Both the position numbers and the translations under genes were made by a program. This document shows, in pieces, positions 25,888-35,106 of a stretch of 64,000 nucleotides of DNA. Position 1 is the stretch's first letter, and every line of letters begins with the position of its first letter. Source of the stretch: Phaeodactylibacter luteus (GTDB lineage: Bacteria > Bacteroidota > Bacteroidia > Chitinophagales > Saprospiraceae); contig NZ_VOOR01000003.1 of the NCBI RefSeq assembly GCF_007993045.1, positions 62,001 through 126,000 on the forward strand. The letters are read 5' to 3'. A model generated the notes under the pieces. That model ran no database searches. It saw only the letters and a list, made by a program, of their open reading frames with translations, and was not told the origin of the DNA.

Positions 25888-28017
25888 ATGCCTGACCAGG
25901 ATACCCACCTTAAGCTGATCGCAGCGCGCACCGGCCTCCCACAGCGGAAAGTCGCCAACACCCTTTCGCTACTGTCTGAAGGGGCCACTATCCCTTTTAT
26001 CGCCCGCTATCGAAAAGAGGCGACCGGCTCTTTGGACGAAGTGCAAATTGCCGATGTCCAACGGGAGCACAAAAAACTGGAAGACCTCGCCAAGCGCAAA
26101 GAGAGCATCCTGGCCTCCATAGAAGAGCAGGGGAAGCTCACCGATGCCCTCCGCAAACGGATAGCGGATACCTTTGATGCAACAGCGCTGGAAGACATTT
26201 ACCTTCCCTACAAGCGCAAGCGCAAAACCCGGGCCAGCGTAGCCCGCGAGAAAGGGCTGGAGCCCTTAGCAGAGCTACTGCTCAAACAGCCTCAGGAAAA
26301 CGCAGAGCGGGCAGCCCAAAAGTTCATCTCCCAAGAAGTGCCCGATACGGCAGAAGCTTTGCAGGGCGCACGGGACATCATCGCAGAATGGGTCAATGAA
26401 GACGAACGGAGCCGCAACCTCGTCAGAGGGGCTTTCCGCCGGCAGGCGACCATCCGCTCCAAAGTGGCCCGGGGCAAAGAAGAAGAGGGCGCCAAGTACA
26501 GCGACTATTTTGAATTTGAGGAGCCCCTGAAAAAGTGCCCCTCCCACCGCCTGCTCGCTATACGCCGTGGGGAAGAAGAAGGTATCCTTAGAGTCTATGT
26601 CACGCCTGATGAAGAAGAAACGGTCTTCCGCCTTCAAAAACAGTGGGCAAATGGCAGCGGCAGCGCAGCCGGGCAGGTCCGGGAAGCTGTGGCCGATAGC
26701 TACAAACGGCTGCTGAGCCCCAGCATTGAAACAGAATTCCGCAACATCTCCAAAGACCAAGCCGATGAGGAGGCCATAGGCGTATTCGCCAACAACCTCC
26801 GGCAGCTGCTCCTTGGCGCGCCCCTTGGGCAAAAGCGGACAATAGCCATCGACCCCGGCTTCCGCACCGGCTGCAAGGTGGTTGTCTTGGACGAACAGGG
26901 CAACCTGCTGCACCACACTGCGGTCTTCCCCCATCCGCCCCAAAAGGACGAACGGCAGGCCAAACAAACCCTGGCACAACTAGCACAGCAGTTCGAAATA
27001 GAAGCCATAGCGGTGGGCAATGGCACTGCAGGGCGCGAAACCCTAAGCCTTTGCCGCAGCACTGATTTTGGGCGGAGCATCCCCATCTTTTCTGTCAATG
27101 AGGCCGGGGCATCCATCTACTCTGCCTCCGAAATCGCCCGGGAAGAGTTCCCTGCCCAAGATGTGACCGTAAGGGGGGCCGTATCCATAGGACGGCGGCT
27201 GATGGACCCCCTGGCAGAGCTGGTCAAAATCGACCCCAAAAGCATTGGCGTCGGACAGTACCAGCATGATGTGAACCAAGTAAGGCTTAGGGAAAGCCTG
27301 GACCAAGTCGTCGAAAGCTGTGTCAACTCGGTAGGCATCAATGTCAATACCGCCAGCAAACACCTACTGACCTACGTCTCTGGGCTTGGGCCTACCCTAG
27401 CCCAGAACATCGTCTCCTTCCGGGCAGAAGCCGGGCCTTTCCAAAGCCGGCAGCAGCTGCTCAAAGTCCCCAGGATGGGGGCCAAAGCCTTCGAGCAGGC
27501 AGCGGGCTTCCTGCGCATTAGAGAAAGCAAAAACCCGCTCGACAACACAGCCGTCCACCCGGAAAGCTACCCCATCGTAGCCCAAATGGCCAAAGACCTC
27601 AACTGTACCGTTGCTGACCTGATACAGCAGCCTGCGCTGCGCCAGAAAATTGACCTCAAACGCTATGTCACCGAACAGATTGGGCTGCCTACCCTTACTG
27701 ATATCCTGAAAGAACTGGAAAAACCCGGGCTTGACCCAAGGGGCTCCGCCCAACAATTTGAGTTTGCCAATATCCAATCTATTGAAGACCTACAGCCGGG
27801 GATGGTCGTGCCGGGCATCATCAACAACGTCACCAACTTCGGTGCCTTTGTGGACATTGGGATCAAAGAGAGCGGGCTAGTCCACATTAGCCAACTGGCC
27901 AACCGGTTTGTGAAAAACCCAGCCGATGTGGTCAGCCTGAACCAAGAGGTACAAGTCCGTATCATGGAAGTCGACCTTAAACGCGGGCGGGTACAGCTCT
28001 CCATGAAGGGCCTGTAA
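25888..28017 (+). CDS. tex: Tex family RNA-binding transcription accessory protein
   Basis: The ATG at 25888 gives MPDQDTHLKLIAARTG; the longer frame adds 45 residues overlapping a predicted promoter box and is rejected. The 709-residue protein has the standard Tex order: N-terminal helical domain (GATIPFIARYRKEATGSLDE), YqgF/RNase H-like domain (IAIDPGFRTGCKVVVLD), two helix-hairpin-helix motifs (INVNTASKHLLTYVSGLG, LLKVPRMGAKAFEQAAGF) and a C-terminal S1 domain (NVTNFGAFVDIGIKESGLVH). Tex binds nucleic acids and supports transcription and toxin expression in several bacteria; its exact role is unsettled. The downstream gene converges, with 13 bases between the stops. Confidence 0.95.
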   Translation: MPDQDTHLKLIAARTGLPQRKVANTLSLLSEGATIPFIARYRKEATGSLDEVQIADVQREHKKLEDLAKRKESILASIEEQGKLTDALRKRIADTFDATALEDIYLPYKRKRKTRASVAREKGLEPLAELLLKQPQENAERAAQKFISQEVPDTAEALQGARDIIAEWVNEDERSRNLVRGAFRRQATIRSKVARGKEEEGAKYSDYFEFEEPLKKCPSHRLLAIRRGEEEGILRVYVTPDEEETVFRLQKQWANGSGSAAGQVREAVADSYKRLLSPSIETEFRNISKDQADEEAIGVFANNLRQLLLGAPLGQKRTIAIDPGFRTGCKVVVLDEQGNLLHHTAVFPHPPQKDERQAKQTLAQLAQQFEIEAIAVGNGTAGRETLSLCRSTDFGRSIPIFSVNEAGASIYSASEIAREEFPAQDVTVRGAVSIGRRLMDPLAELVKIDPKSIGVGQYQHDVNQVRLRESLDQVVESCVNSVGINVNTASKHLLTYVSGLGPTLAQNIVSFRAEAGPFQSRQQLLKVPRMGAKAFEQAAGFLRIRESKNPLDNTAVHPESYPIVAQMAKDLNCTVADLIQQPALRQKIDLKRYVTEQIGLPTLTDILKELEKPGLDPRGSAQQFEFANIQSIEDLQPGMVVPGIINNVTNFGAFVDIGIKESGLVHISQLANRFVKNPADVVSLNQEVQVRIMEVDLKRGRVQLSMKGL

Positions 28018-28030
28018 ACCGCCAATTGGC

Positions 28031-28690
28031 TCAAGCTTCTACGCTCACAGCCCTGTTCAAGTACTGAAGGAAGGGCTGTATGGCTACGACTGAACGGATG
28101 ACCTCCTTGGTGAAACTTGTACCACAAACCGCTTCCCGGGAGAAGGTGCGGGTGACCGCAAAGCTTTTCTCCCGGAGCAGGTGGATGTGCGGATGGTCTG
28201 AAGCATAACCTTTGGGGGCGGTTTTTAGCGCCCCGGTGCTGTACAGCCCACCGAACACTTCAAGGAATTCCTTATCATCGATAATGCGCTGCAAGACTTC
28301 CCCATCGTAATCAATAGCTGCCCGGATACGCTTGAGGAGGTTGGATGGCGGTTTGTAAAACCCTCCTGCGATCATATTCTCGCCCAAGCCGATGTGCAGG
28401 TACATAGATGCTGCTGCATCCACGCTGCCCAGCCCTGCGGAAAAATGGTCCTTGTAAGTAGGGGCATCAGGCTTGAATACCAAGTTATTGTTGATCCGGC
28501 TTATGGATTCCCTGGCCGGTTTGGGCAAATAGCCTGGCACCCTAGCCGCTATTTCATCATTGAGCTGGCTGACATAGGCTATAAAATCTTCCCGCAAAGC
28601 TTTATACCTGGGCCGGTGCTCATCGAGCCAGGCTTTGTGGTTGTTGTCTCGCAAGTCTTCCAGAAACTGGTAAAGGGCTTTGAAATCCAT
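28031..28690 (-). CDS. DUF2461 (TIGR02453) family protein
   Basis: The 219-residue protein matches a widespread family of unknown function. Typical blocks are YQFLEDLRDNNHKAWLDEHRPRY at the start, then SRINNNLVFKPDAPTYKDHF, MYLHIGLGENMIAGGFYKP and KTAPKGYASDHPHIHLL. It has no signal peptide. Its stop lies 13 bases from the tex stop in tail-to-tail arrangement. An 8-bp palindrome sits 37 bases upstream of the start. No function is claimed. Confidence 0.88.
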   Translation of the reverse strand: MDFKALYQFLEDLRDNNHKAWLDEHRPRYKALREDFIAYVSQLNDEIAARVPGYLPKPARESISRINNNLVFKPDAPTYKDHFSAGLGSVDAAASMYLHIGLGENMIAGGFYKPPSNLLKRIRAAIDYDGEVLQRIIDDKEFLEVFGGLYSTGALKTAPKGYASDHPHIHLLREKSFAVTRTFSREAVCGTSFTKEVIRSVVAIQPFLQYLNRAVSVEA

Positions 28691-28726
28691 AGCATTAAAT
28701 TGGGTTGGTCAAAAAAAGCCCGCTGA

Positions 28727-28747
28727 GGCGCTATAAGGGATAGCGCC
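28727..28747 (-). other. inverted repeat upstream of the DUF2461 gene
   Basis: GGCGCTAT and ATAGCGCC pair perfectly around a 5-base loop, 37 bases before the start codon. It could be an operator or an early leader hairpin. Confidence 0.35.
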
Positions 28748-28860
28748 ATGCAGAAAGCGTTCGCAAGGCTGTAGCCTCCTAGCTTGCCCGAAGGGCCTGA
28801 CCCTCATAAAGGTACAAATCAAGCCAACTATTTTCCGGATGAAAACCGGTTTGCCATTTT

Positions 28861-28960
28861 TTTGGGCCCTCCCCCAGCCTGTCGGCTGAGGGCCGCTATG
28901 CTACGGGGCTCGCTCCTCGCTCGGCCCTATCGGGCTTCCCACCCCTTCGCAGCGCTAGTG
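28861..28960 (-). repeat. partial family A element, copy A5
   Basis: Only the core is recognisable: the hairpin CTCCCCCAGCC...GGCTGAGGG, GCTATGCTACGGGGCTCGCT, CTCGGCCCTATCGGGC and CTTCGCAGCGCTAG. Both terminal repeats are lost. It lies in the 450-base gap between the divergent DUF2461 promoter region and the pckA end, where I see no other gene. Confidence 0.65.
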
Positions 28961-29140
28961 GCGGATTTCTCAAAGGGTTGCCTATCAGCAGCAACCTTAG
29001 CCTGCTCGCGAAATGCCCTCGCAGAGCCGTGTGCAAAACACAAAGGAGGCCCCGCAGAGCCTCCCCGTCATATAACCATCAGATATAGCTATAAGCTGGC
29101 AGGACATGGCCTCCTGCCCAACTCACAGTTTGCTAAATAT

Positions 29141-30757
29141 TTACTTTGCGCTGGCCAGCACCTTTGGCGCGGCCGCAAGAATCTCATCGCTAGCCTTGGC
29201 CTCAAACTTTTCGAAGTTTTTGTTGAAGCGAGCAGCAAGGTCTGCCGCTTTGGCATCATAAGCGCTGCCATCGGCCCAAGTCTGCCGCGGATCGAGCACC
29301 TCATCGGGCACGTTAGGGCAGCTCAGCGGCATCTGCAGCCCAAACACTTCGTGCTCCTTGTAAGCCACCTCTTCCAGTTCGCCCTTCAAGGCGGCAGAGA
29401 TCATCGCACGGGTGAATTTCAATTTGATGCGGTTGCCCATCCCATAGGCTCCCCCGGTCCAACCCGTATTGACCAGCCATACGTTTACGTTGTGCTCCTG
29501 CATCTTTGCCCCGAGCATTTCTGCATACTCTGCCGGGTGCAAAGGCATAAAAGGGGCACCAAAGCAGGCCGAGAAAGTAGCCTGCGGCTCCGTAACACCT
29601 GCTTCTGTGCCTGCTACCTTGGCGGTATAGCCCGACATGAAGTGGTACATCGCCTGCCCCGGGGTGAGCCTGCTGATCGGGGGCAGCACGCCGAAAGCAT
29701 CGCAGGTCAGGAAGAAAATATTCTGCGGGTGCCCGCCCGTAGAAGGCTGCAAGGCGTTCTCGATATGATAGATGGGGTAGGATACCCGTGTGTTCTCGGT
29801 GATTTCGCTATTTTCGAAGTCAGGCGTCCGTGTCCCAGGGAAACACTTGATGTTCTCGAGGATAGCGCGGTGCCGGATAGCGTGGTAAATTTCCGGCTCT
29901 TTCTCTTCAGTCAAGTCGATGGTCTTCGCATAGCAGCCGCCCTCAAAGTTGAAAACGCCTTTGTCCGACCAACCGTGCTCATCATCGCCGATCAGCCCGC
30001 GTTCGGGGTCCGCAGAGAGCGTCGTCTTGCCAGTGCCGCTCAAGCCGAAGAACACCGCTGTGTCCCCCTTCTCGCCCACATTGGCAGAGCAGTGCATAGA
30101 CAGCACGCCCCTGTGCTTCGGCAGTACGTAGTTGAGGACGGAGAAAACCCCCTTCTTGATTTCACCAGTATACCCAGAGCCACCGATCAGGATCTGCTTT
30201 TCCGTGAAATTGATGACGGAAAAGTTGTGCTGACGGGTACCGTCTTTTTCGGGGTCTGCATGCAGGCCAGGTGCACAGAGGATAGTCCATTCAGGGTCAA
30301 AGGACAGCAGTTCAGCCTCTGTAGGCCGGAGGAACATATTGTAGGCGAACTGATTGCTCCAAGGGTATTCGCTCACCAGCCGGATATTGAACCGGTACTG
30401 ATCGTCGGCGCAGGCGTAAGCATCTCTTACAAATACCTCCCGGCCGTCCAAGTACTGTACTATCTTATCGCGGAGCCGATAAAAGCTTTCCGCACTGATG
30501 GGCTGATTGATAGCCCCCCAATCGACAGTGCCCGCGGTCTCCTCATCCTTAACAATGAACCGGTCTTTGGGGGAACGGCCTGTAAACTCACCGGTTTCGA
30601 TGGCCAATGCCCCTAAATCGGTGATAAACCCCTGCCCCAGCTGCAGCGCACGCTCGGTAAGCGCTTCAGGGCTCAGGTTCCAATGTGCGTTTTCGTGGTC
30701 CTTTAGCCCAAGTGTTTGCAAGGTTGCAGCAGGATTTTTGATGCCAAACTTTTCCAT
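29141..30757 (-). CDS. pckA: ATP-dependent phosphoenolpyruvate carboxykinase
   Basis: The ATG at 30757 gives a 538-residue protein, the usual length; an extension of 68 residues upstream is rejected. The family blocks are all present: FTGRSPKDRF, the P-loop GLSGTGKTTLS near residues 237-247, GDDEHGWSDKGVFNFEGGCYAK and the ADDQYRFNIR substrate site. The enzyme converts oxaloacetate and ATP into phosphoenolpyruvate, CO2 and ADP, the first step of gluconeogenesis. The gene is divergent from an XRE regulator with 160 bases between the starts, containing a near-perfect palindrome. That arrangement suggests the regulator controls carbon-source switching, but this is inference. Confidence 0.97.
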   Translation of the reverse strand: MEKFGIKNPAATLQTLGLKDHENAHWNLSPEALTERALQLGQGFITDLGALAIETGEFTGRSPKDRFIVKDEETAGTVDWGAINQPISAESFYRLRDKIVQYLDGREVFVRDAYACADDQYRFNIRLVSEYPWSNQFAYNMFLRPTEAELLSFDPEWTILCAPGLHADPEKDGTRQHNFSVINFTEKQILIGGSGYTGEIKKGVFSVLNYVLPKHRGVLSMHCSANVGEKGDTAVFFGLSGTGKTTLSADPERGLIGDDEHGWSDKGVFNFEGGCYAKTIDLTEEKEPEIYHAIRHRAILENIKCFPGTRTPDFENSEITENTRVSYPIYHIENALQPSTGGHPQNIFFLTCDAFGVLPPISRLTPGQAMYHFMSGYTAKVAGTEAGVTEPQATFSACFGAPFMPLHPAEYAEMLGAKMQEHNVNVWLVNTGWTGGAYGMGNRIKLKFTRAMISAALKGELEEVAYKEHEVFGLQMPLSCPNVPDEVLDPRQTWADGSAYDAKAADLAARFNKNFEKFEAKASDEILAAAPKVLASAK

Positions 30758-30868
30758 AAGAGGAAGGTTAGTTTTGTTGCTAGAAAAATGTGCAGCGCTG
30801 GCTTTTGATAATTGCCGGCTTTGCTTCATTTGAAGAACATGATGCAAATTAAGTTGTTTTTCTACGTT

Positions 30869-30883
30869 AGAGAAAATTTCTCT
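30869..30883. promoter_or_regulatory. candidate operator between pckA and the XRE regulator
   Basis: AGAGAAA-A-TTTCTCT is a perfect 7-bp inverted repeat with one central base. It lies 35 bases before the XRE gene start and 112 bases before the pckA start. It is the only strong palindrome in the divergent region and suits autoregulation and/or control of pckA. Confidence 0.45.
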
Positions 30884-30917
30884 GGTGGATTTTTTTTCGT
30901 TTTTGTAAATTCGCACC

Positions 30918-32423
30918 ATGTTAAAAGATATCGATACCGTCAAACTGATCTTCGGGCTCAAAGTCCACCAACTGCGCCAAGAGCAGGATCTTTCCTATCA
31001 GCAGCTGTCGGAAAAGACTGGCCTGGCCATCTCTTACCTCCACAATATCGAAAAGGGCAAAAAATACCCGAAAGCAGATAAAATATTGGCCCTGGCCAAT
31101 GCGCTGGGCACCGATTACAACTACCTCGTCTCCCTTGATGCCGACAAGCGCCTAAAGCCGATTATCGACCTCATCCACTCTGATTTCCTAAAAGTATTCC
31201 CCCTTGAGCTCTTCGGGATCAACACCCCAAAGCTGATCGAGCTGCTGTCTGTAACCCCCGACAAGGTCAACGCCTTCATCAGCACTGTCATCAAAATTGT
31301 GCGCAACCACCACCTGCAGGGGGAAGACTTCTACAAGGCCGCCCTGCGGTCTTACCAAGACCTCAACGACAACTATTTCCCGGAGCTCGAGGCCGCAGTG
31401 AAGCAGTTCAAGCTGGAGCACCACCTTCCGCCTGCTGCCCTGCCGGGCACAGAGGTGCTGGAAGGCATACTGCAGCAGTCGTATCAGGTGCAAGCCGACC
31501 GCACCGTATTGGCAGAACAGCCCCACCTCGGTGAAATCCGTTCCTTCTTTGCGCCGGCTTCCCGCACCTTGTTCCTCAATCAGGGGCTTAGCAGCGCCCA
31601 AGAAAACTTCCTGCTCGCCAAGGAGCTGGGCTTTCAGTACCTGGGGCTGGCCGAGCGCCCACTGGAAACCCGCATGACAGAAGTAGATTCTTTCGAAAAG
31701 CTCCTCAACAATTTCAAGGCTTCCTATTTTTCGGTAGCCCTGCTGATGGACGAGGAAGCCATCATCGCAGATGTAGAAACAATGGCCCAATGGCGCACTT
31801 GGGACGGGGAAGCCTTCCTCGAGCTGTTCGCCAAATACAACGTCTCTTCCGAAATGCTCATCCAACGGCTGGCCAATATCCTGCCCCGGCATTTTGATAT
31901 TCAAGACCTGTTCTTCCTCCGCTTTTTTGCCCGCCCAGACTTGCAGAAGTTCGAAATGACCAAAGAGATGCACCTTTCCCAATTGCACAACCCACACGCC
32001 AATCAGCTGGACGAGCACTACTGCCGGCGGTGGATCTCCATCAACCTGATCCGGAAGCTCAAGGCCATGCAAGATATCGACAATACCGAAGGGCCTATAG
32101 CCGATGCACAAATCTCCAGGTATTGGGGGACCCCAAACGCCTACCTCTGCATCACGATTGCTAAATCCGCTACCAGCAACCCCGACCACAACTCCAGCGT
32201 CACCATTGGGCTGCTCATCAATGACAAGCTCCGCCGGCTTTTCCGCTTCCTCAAAGACCCCAACCTCATTGCCAAAGATGTACATACCACCTGTGAGCGC
32301 TGCGGGATCTCGGACTGTGGCGCACGGGCGACCCCGCCCATCGCGTTGCAGCACAAAAAGCTAAAACAGAAAATCAAAGAGAGCCTTGCATACATGGAGC
32401 AATCCACTGCCCATTCTGCCTGA
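30918..32423 (+). CDS. XRE family regulator with RamB/ImmA-type C-terminal domains
   Basis: The 501-residue protein has an N-terminal helix-turn-helix (residues about 12-66: LRQEQDLSYQQLSEKTGLAISYLHNIEKGKKYP). The long C-terminal part resembles the IrrE/ImmA-like (DUF955-derived) and short-chain fatty-acyl regulator (RamB-like) domains. The HExxH protease motif is absent; the region around FLLAKELGFQYL aligns in its place. The end carries a Cys cluster CERCGISDCGARATPP that may bind metal or sense acyl-CoA. RamB-type proteins regulate acetate, propionate and glyoxylate metabolism in actinobacteria. Its position opposite pckA fits a similar role, by inference. It is followed by a YdcF gene with its own promoter. 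Confidence 0.75.
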   Translation: MLKDIDTVKLIFGLKVHQLRQEQDLSYQQLSEKTGLAISYLHNIEKGKKYPKADKILALANALGTDYNYLVSLDADKRLKPIIDLIHSDFLKVFPLELFGINTPKLIELLSVTPDKVNAFISTVIKIVRNHHLQGEDFYKAALRSYQDLNDNYFPELEAAVKQFKLEHHLPPAALPGTEVLEGILQQSYQVQADRTVLAEQPHLGEIRSFFAPASRTLFLNQGLSSAQENFLLAKELGFQYLGLAERPLETRMTEVDSFEKLLNNFKASYFSVALLMDEEAIIADVETMAQWRTWDGEAFLELFAKYNVSSEMLIQRLANILPRHFDIQDLFFLRFFARPDLQKFEMTKEMHLSQLHNPHANQLDEHYCRRWISINLIRKLKAMQDIDNTEGPIADAQISRYWGTPNAYLCITIAKSATSNPDHNSSVTIGLLINDKLRRLFRFLKDPNLIAKDVHTTCERCGISDCGARATPPIALQHKKLKQKIKESLAYMEQSTAHSA

Positions 32424-32481
32424 TAAAGCCTTACGCCTATTCCGACGGCTGCATATTGCCCATTTTCACCAAATCAGGCCG

Positions 32482-32489
32482 TACTTTTG
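32482..32489 (+). promoter_or_regulatory. -7 box for the ydcF-like gene
   Basis: TACTTTTG matches TAnnTTTG; a TTG at 32456-32458 lies 23 bases upstream, at the upper end of the accepted spacing. The start codon follows 15 bases after the box. Confidence 0.5.
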
Positions 32490-32504
32490 TACAAAACCAG
32501 CCCT

Positions 32505-33275
32505 ATGTTCTTTATCTTTTCCAAGCTGCTCATCTTTCTACTCCGGCCCACCACCTGGATCGCCACCCTCTTGGTCTACAGCTGGTATTCTGGCATACCC
32601 AAAAGGAAAGGGCGGAGCTTGGCTGTTGCCCTGCTGCTGTTTTTCTTTTTTTCCAACGCCGCCCTGCTCAACGTTGTGGTAAAGGCTTGGGAGCCTGAGA
32701 CCATCACTGCCGATCAGATAAAGCGCCCCTATCCTGTTGGCATCTTGCTGGGCGGCTTTTCCAACCTCAATATCACCCCAGCTCACGACCGCTACAACCT
32801 CAGCGAGACCGGCAACCGCCTGGTGAACACCCTTGAGCTCTACCACAAAGGCAAGATCAAAAAAATCCTGATTACCGGAGGGCAGGGCAGCCTGACACAA
32901 GAGCACCCCGCAGAAGCCCAAGCAGTGCGCCCCTTCCTTGAGACGATGGGCGTCAGGGCAGAAGACATCTTGCTCGAGCCCCGAAGCCGGAACACCCATG
33001 AAAACGCACTTTTCAGCAAACAGCTGATCGACTCTCTTTCCATCGAAGGCCCCTTCCTGCTGCTCACCTCCGCCTGGCACCTGCCCCGGGCAAGGCGCTG
33101 TTTTGAAAAAGCAGGCATGGAGGCCACGCCCTTTGGGGTAGACTATATGTCGGAAGGCGGCCGCATCTCACCCGAAAAACTGATCGTGCCCGATGCCGGC
33201 GCCTTGCACCGCTGGGAGCGGCTGCTCAAGGAATGGATAGGGCTGCTGGCCTACCGCCTGAAAGGCTATATCTAA
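32505..33275 (+). CDS. YdcF/ElyC family (DUF218) membrane protein
   Basis: The ATG at 32505 is preferred over a TTG six codons earlier, which overlaps the promoter box. The 256-residue protein has two N-terminal hydrophobic segments (about residues 1-20 and 38-57) and a periplasmic DUF218 domain. The family motifs are VGILLGGFSN, ILITGGQGSL, ILLEPRSRNTHENALFS and LLLTSAWHLPRARRCF. Members include ElyC and SanA, linked to envelope integrity and peptidoglycan or enterobacterial-antigen metabolism; the chemical role is not settled. Its stop codon overlaps that of the convergent GT39 gene by two bases. Confidence 0.88.
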   Translation: MFFIFSKLLIFLLRPTTWIATLLVYSWYSGIPKRKGRSLAVALLLFFFFSNAALLNVVVKAWEPETITADQIKRPYPVGILLGGFSNLNITPAHDRYNLSETGNRLVNTLELYHKGKIKKILITGGQGSLTQEHPAEAQAVRPFLETMGVRAEDILLEPRSRNTHENALFSKQLIDSLSIEGPFLLLTSAWHLPRARRCFEKAGMEATPFGVDYMSEGGRISPEKLIVPDAGALHRWERLLKEWIGLLAYRLKGYI

Positions 33276-34849
33276 CGGGGCACCTCGATAAGCCTAAAGT
33301 CACCGTCATGGAAAGGGATATCGACCAGCCCACGGTAAGCTGGGAAACTATCGGCCGGCACCATGATGAACGCCCCGGGCACAAGGGTGTCGCAAAAAAC
33401 TACAGTGCGCTCCCTTCTGCGGTCCAGCTCATAAATCACAGTATAGGAGACCCGCCCCCCTTCGTACAAGCACAAGGGCTCTTCCCCTACGATTTCGTAT
33501 ATGGCGGTGGCGATATCCGTATTGCGCTGCCCGGCGCTGTCCTGCGACCGCTGCGGGAGCACAGTGAACGCAAAAAGGAGCCTTGCCGCAATCAGCCCAA
33601 AGAATAGGGCCCAAAGGGAACGGCTACGGTCTTGATAAACCAAAAAAGCCAGGCCGCCAAATGCCAGCGCGCCAAGCAGGGAGATCAGCAGCCGTCCTTC
33701 CAAAAAATCGAAAGCAGGGACGGCATTCAGCCCAAGGCTGCCCAGGCAGAGGGCCACCATCAGCCCCAATACGATATGCCCGAAAACCCCTTCCCGCCAA
33801 GCCGGTGCCTCGCCCCGGTACTGCCAGCCCAAAACGCCAACGCTGTACAACAGCGGGTACAACATATAGATGTAGCGCTGCCGGGCACCGGGGGAAAACC
33901 AATAGACGAGGAAATTGGCAGCAAAAACGACAAGCCCAAACGCTACGAGCGGGTGTTGGCGGGCTTTCGCCCAAATATCGCGCCGGGTGGCAAACAAAAG
34001 CAACAGCAGGCTCCCCGGCAGCATATCCTTAAGGGTATCGAGCGGGAAAGTGGCCAGATGGCCAATCGTGCGCCCCAGCTCATTGCCAACGGCAGTCCGC
34101 CCTACCGATTCTGTAAGCCAGTCGGCCAGGTAATTGTCCAAGCTATTGTACTGATGGTAAGCGAGCAGATAGCCTCCAGCTATGGCCACAAAAGCGCCAA
34201 TCCCTACCCCATGCTGCCAGGCCAAAAGCAGCTTCAGCCTTTTTTCATAAGCCAGCCAAGCGAGGACGGTCAGCCCTAAAAAGGGGATGGCGGGCAGCCC
34301 TTTCGTCAACAAGCCCACGGCAGCCAGGGCATAGCTCCAACCGAACATCTGCGTATAGCGCTTCTGCTGGTAAAAATGGAAAAAAGCCAGCATGCTGCCC
34401 AAGGTCACAAAACTGTAGAACAGGTCGATTTCCCCCAAGAGGGAAAAATAGAATAGTATAGCCCCGCTGCCAGCATAGAGGGCAGCCCAAACCCGGCCAA
34501 ACTCTGGCCCTTCGTAGCGCTTGCCGATACTGTAAAGCAGCAGTAGCGTAGCCAGTAGGGAAAAGACCGTCGGCAAACGCAAAGCCCAGCGCCCATAGCC
34601 GCCGGTGGCCTTGGCCGACAACATGACCATCCAGTTGAAAACGGGGGGCTTTCGGTAGTAGAAAGCGCCCAACTGACGGGGCACCAGCCAGTTGCCAGCC
34701 TCTTCCATTTCCATAGCAATGAGGGCACGGCGAGGCTCTTCCAGGTATACCGGCTGCTCCCCCAGCTTCACGAACAGGCTGATGGCATAGAGCACTGCGG
34801 CAAGGTAGAAAATACGGGTGGGGAAAGCGGGCGGTCGGGCAGTATCCAT
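33272..34849 (-). CDS. ArnT-like glycosyltransferase family 39 membrane protein
   Basis: The ATG at 34849 gives a 525-residue polytopic protein with about 11-12 transmembrane helices. Near the N-terminus it has YLEEPRRALIAMEM, matching the acidic catalytic loop of GT-C enzymes such as ArnT, followed by FYYRKPPVFNWMVML. These enzymes move a sugar from a polyprenyl-phosphate carrier to lipid A or other acceptors on the periplasmic side of the inner membrane. A GT2 polyprenyl-phosphate sugar synthase gene lies 5.5 kb away and could supply the donor, by inference. The gene converges on the ydcF-like gene with overlapping stops. Confidence 0.85.
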   Translation of the reverse strand: MDTARPPAFPTRIFYLAAVLYAISLFVKLGEQPVYLEEPRRALIAMEMEEAGNWLVPRQLGAFYYRKPPVFNWMVMLSAKATGGYGRWALRLPTVFSLLATLLLLYSIGKRYEGPEFGRVWAALYAGSGAILFYFSLLGEIDLFYSFVTLGSMLAFFHFYQQKRYTQMFGWSYALAAVGLLTKGLPAIPFLGLTVLAWLAYEKRLKLLLAWQHGVGIGAFVAIAGGYLLAYHQYNSLDNYLADWLTESVGRTAVGNELGRTIGHLATFPLDTLKDMLPGSLLLLLFATRRDIWAKARQHPLVAFGLVVFAANFLVYWFSPGARQRYIYMLYPLLYSVGVLGWQYRGEAPAWREGVFGHIVLGLMVALCLGSLGLNAVPAFDFLEGRLLISLLGALAFGGLAFLVYQDRSRSLWALFFGLIAARLLFAFTVLPQRSQDSAGQRNTDIATAIYEIVGEEPLCLYEGGRVSYTVIYELDRRRERTVVFCDTLVPGAFIMVPADSFPAYRGLVDIPFHDGDFRLIEVPR

Positions 34850-35029
34850 GCTGTTAGTCGTAGCGTTGGCCAGGAAAAAGCACAAAGATGCACGATTTTG
34901 CTCAATTTCAACATACCCCTCGTCTGTAGGCCTCAACTTCGCCCACGGTCATAGCGTTTCCTTTTCCTGAAGCCCAAACCCCATCGGAAAAGTGTGATTA
35001 AGGTTACAGCCGGGCTTGAGCAATCTTTT

Positions 35030-35037
35030 TATTTTTG
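35030..35037 (+). promoter_or_regulatory. -7 box for trxB
   Basis: TATTTTTG matches TAnnTTTG. The nearest upstream TTG is only 11 bases away, so the -33 element is not convincing. The start codon is 69 bases downstream. Confidence 0.45.
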
Positions 35038-35106
35038 CCCGCGTGCAGCTGCTGAAGCGCTGCCCAAGCCCAAGTCTATTCAAAAGAATAAAATATAACT
35101 ATCCAA

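Noticed and set aside
28784-30616. 610-codon rightward ORF opposite pckA
   Set aside because: It lies antisense to a complete, conserved pckA and also runs through a family A element; its sequence has no domain features.
31188-32354. 388-codon leftward ORF opposite the XRE regulator
   Set aside because: The forward frame has a clear helix-turn-helix and a Cys cluster; the reverse frame has no recognisable protein features.
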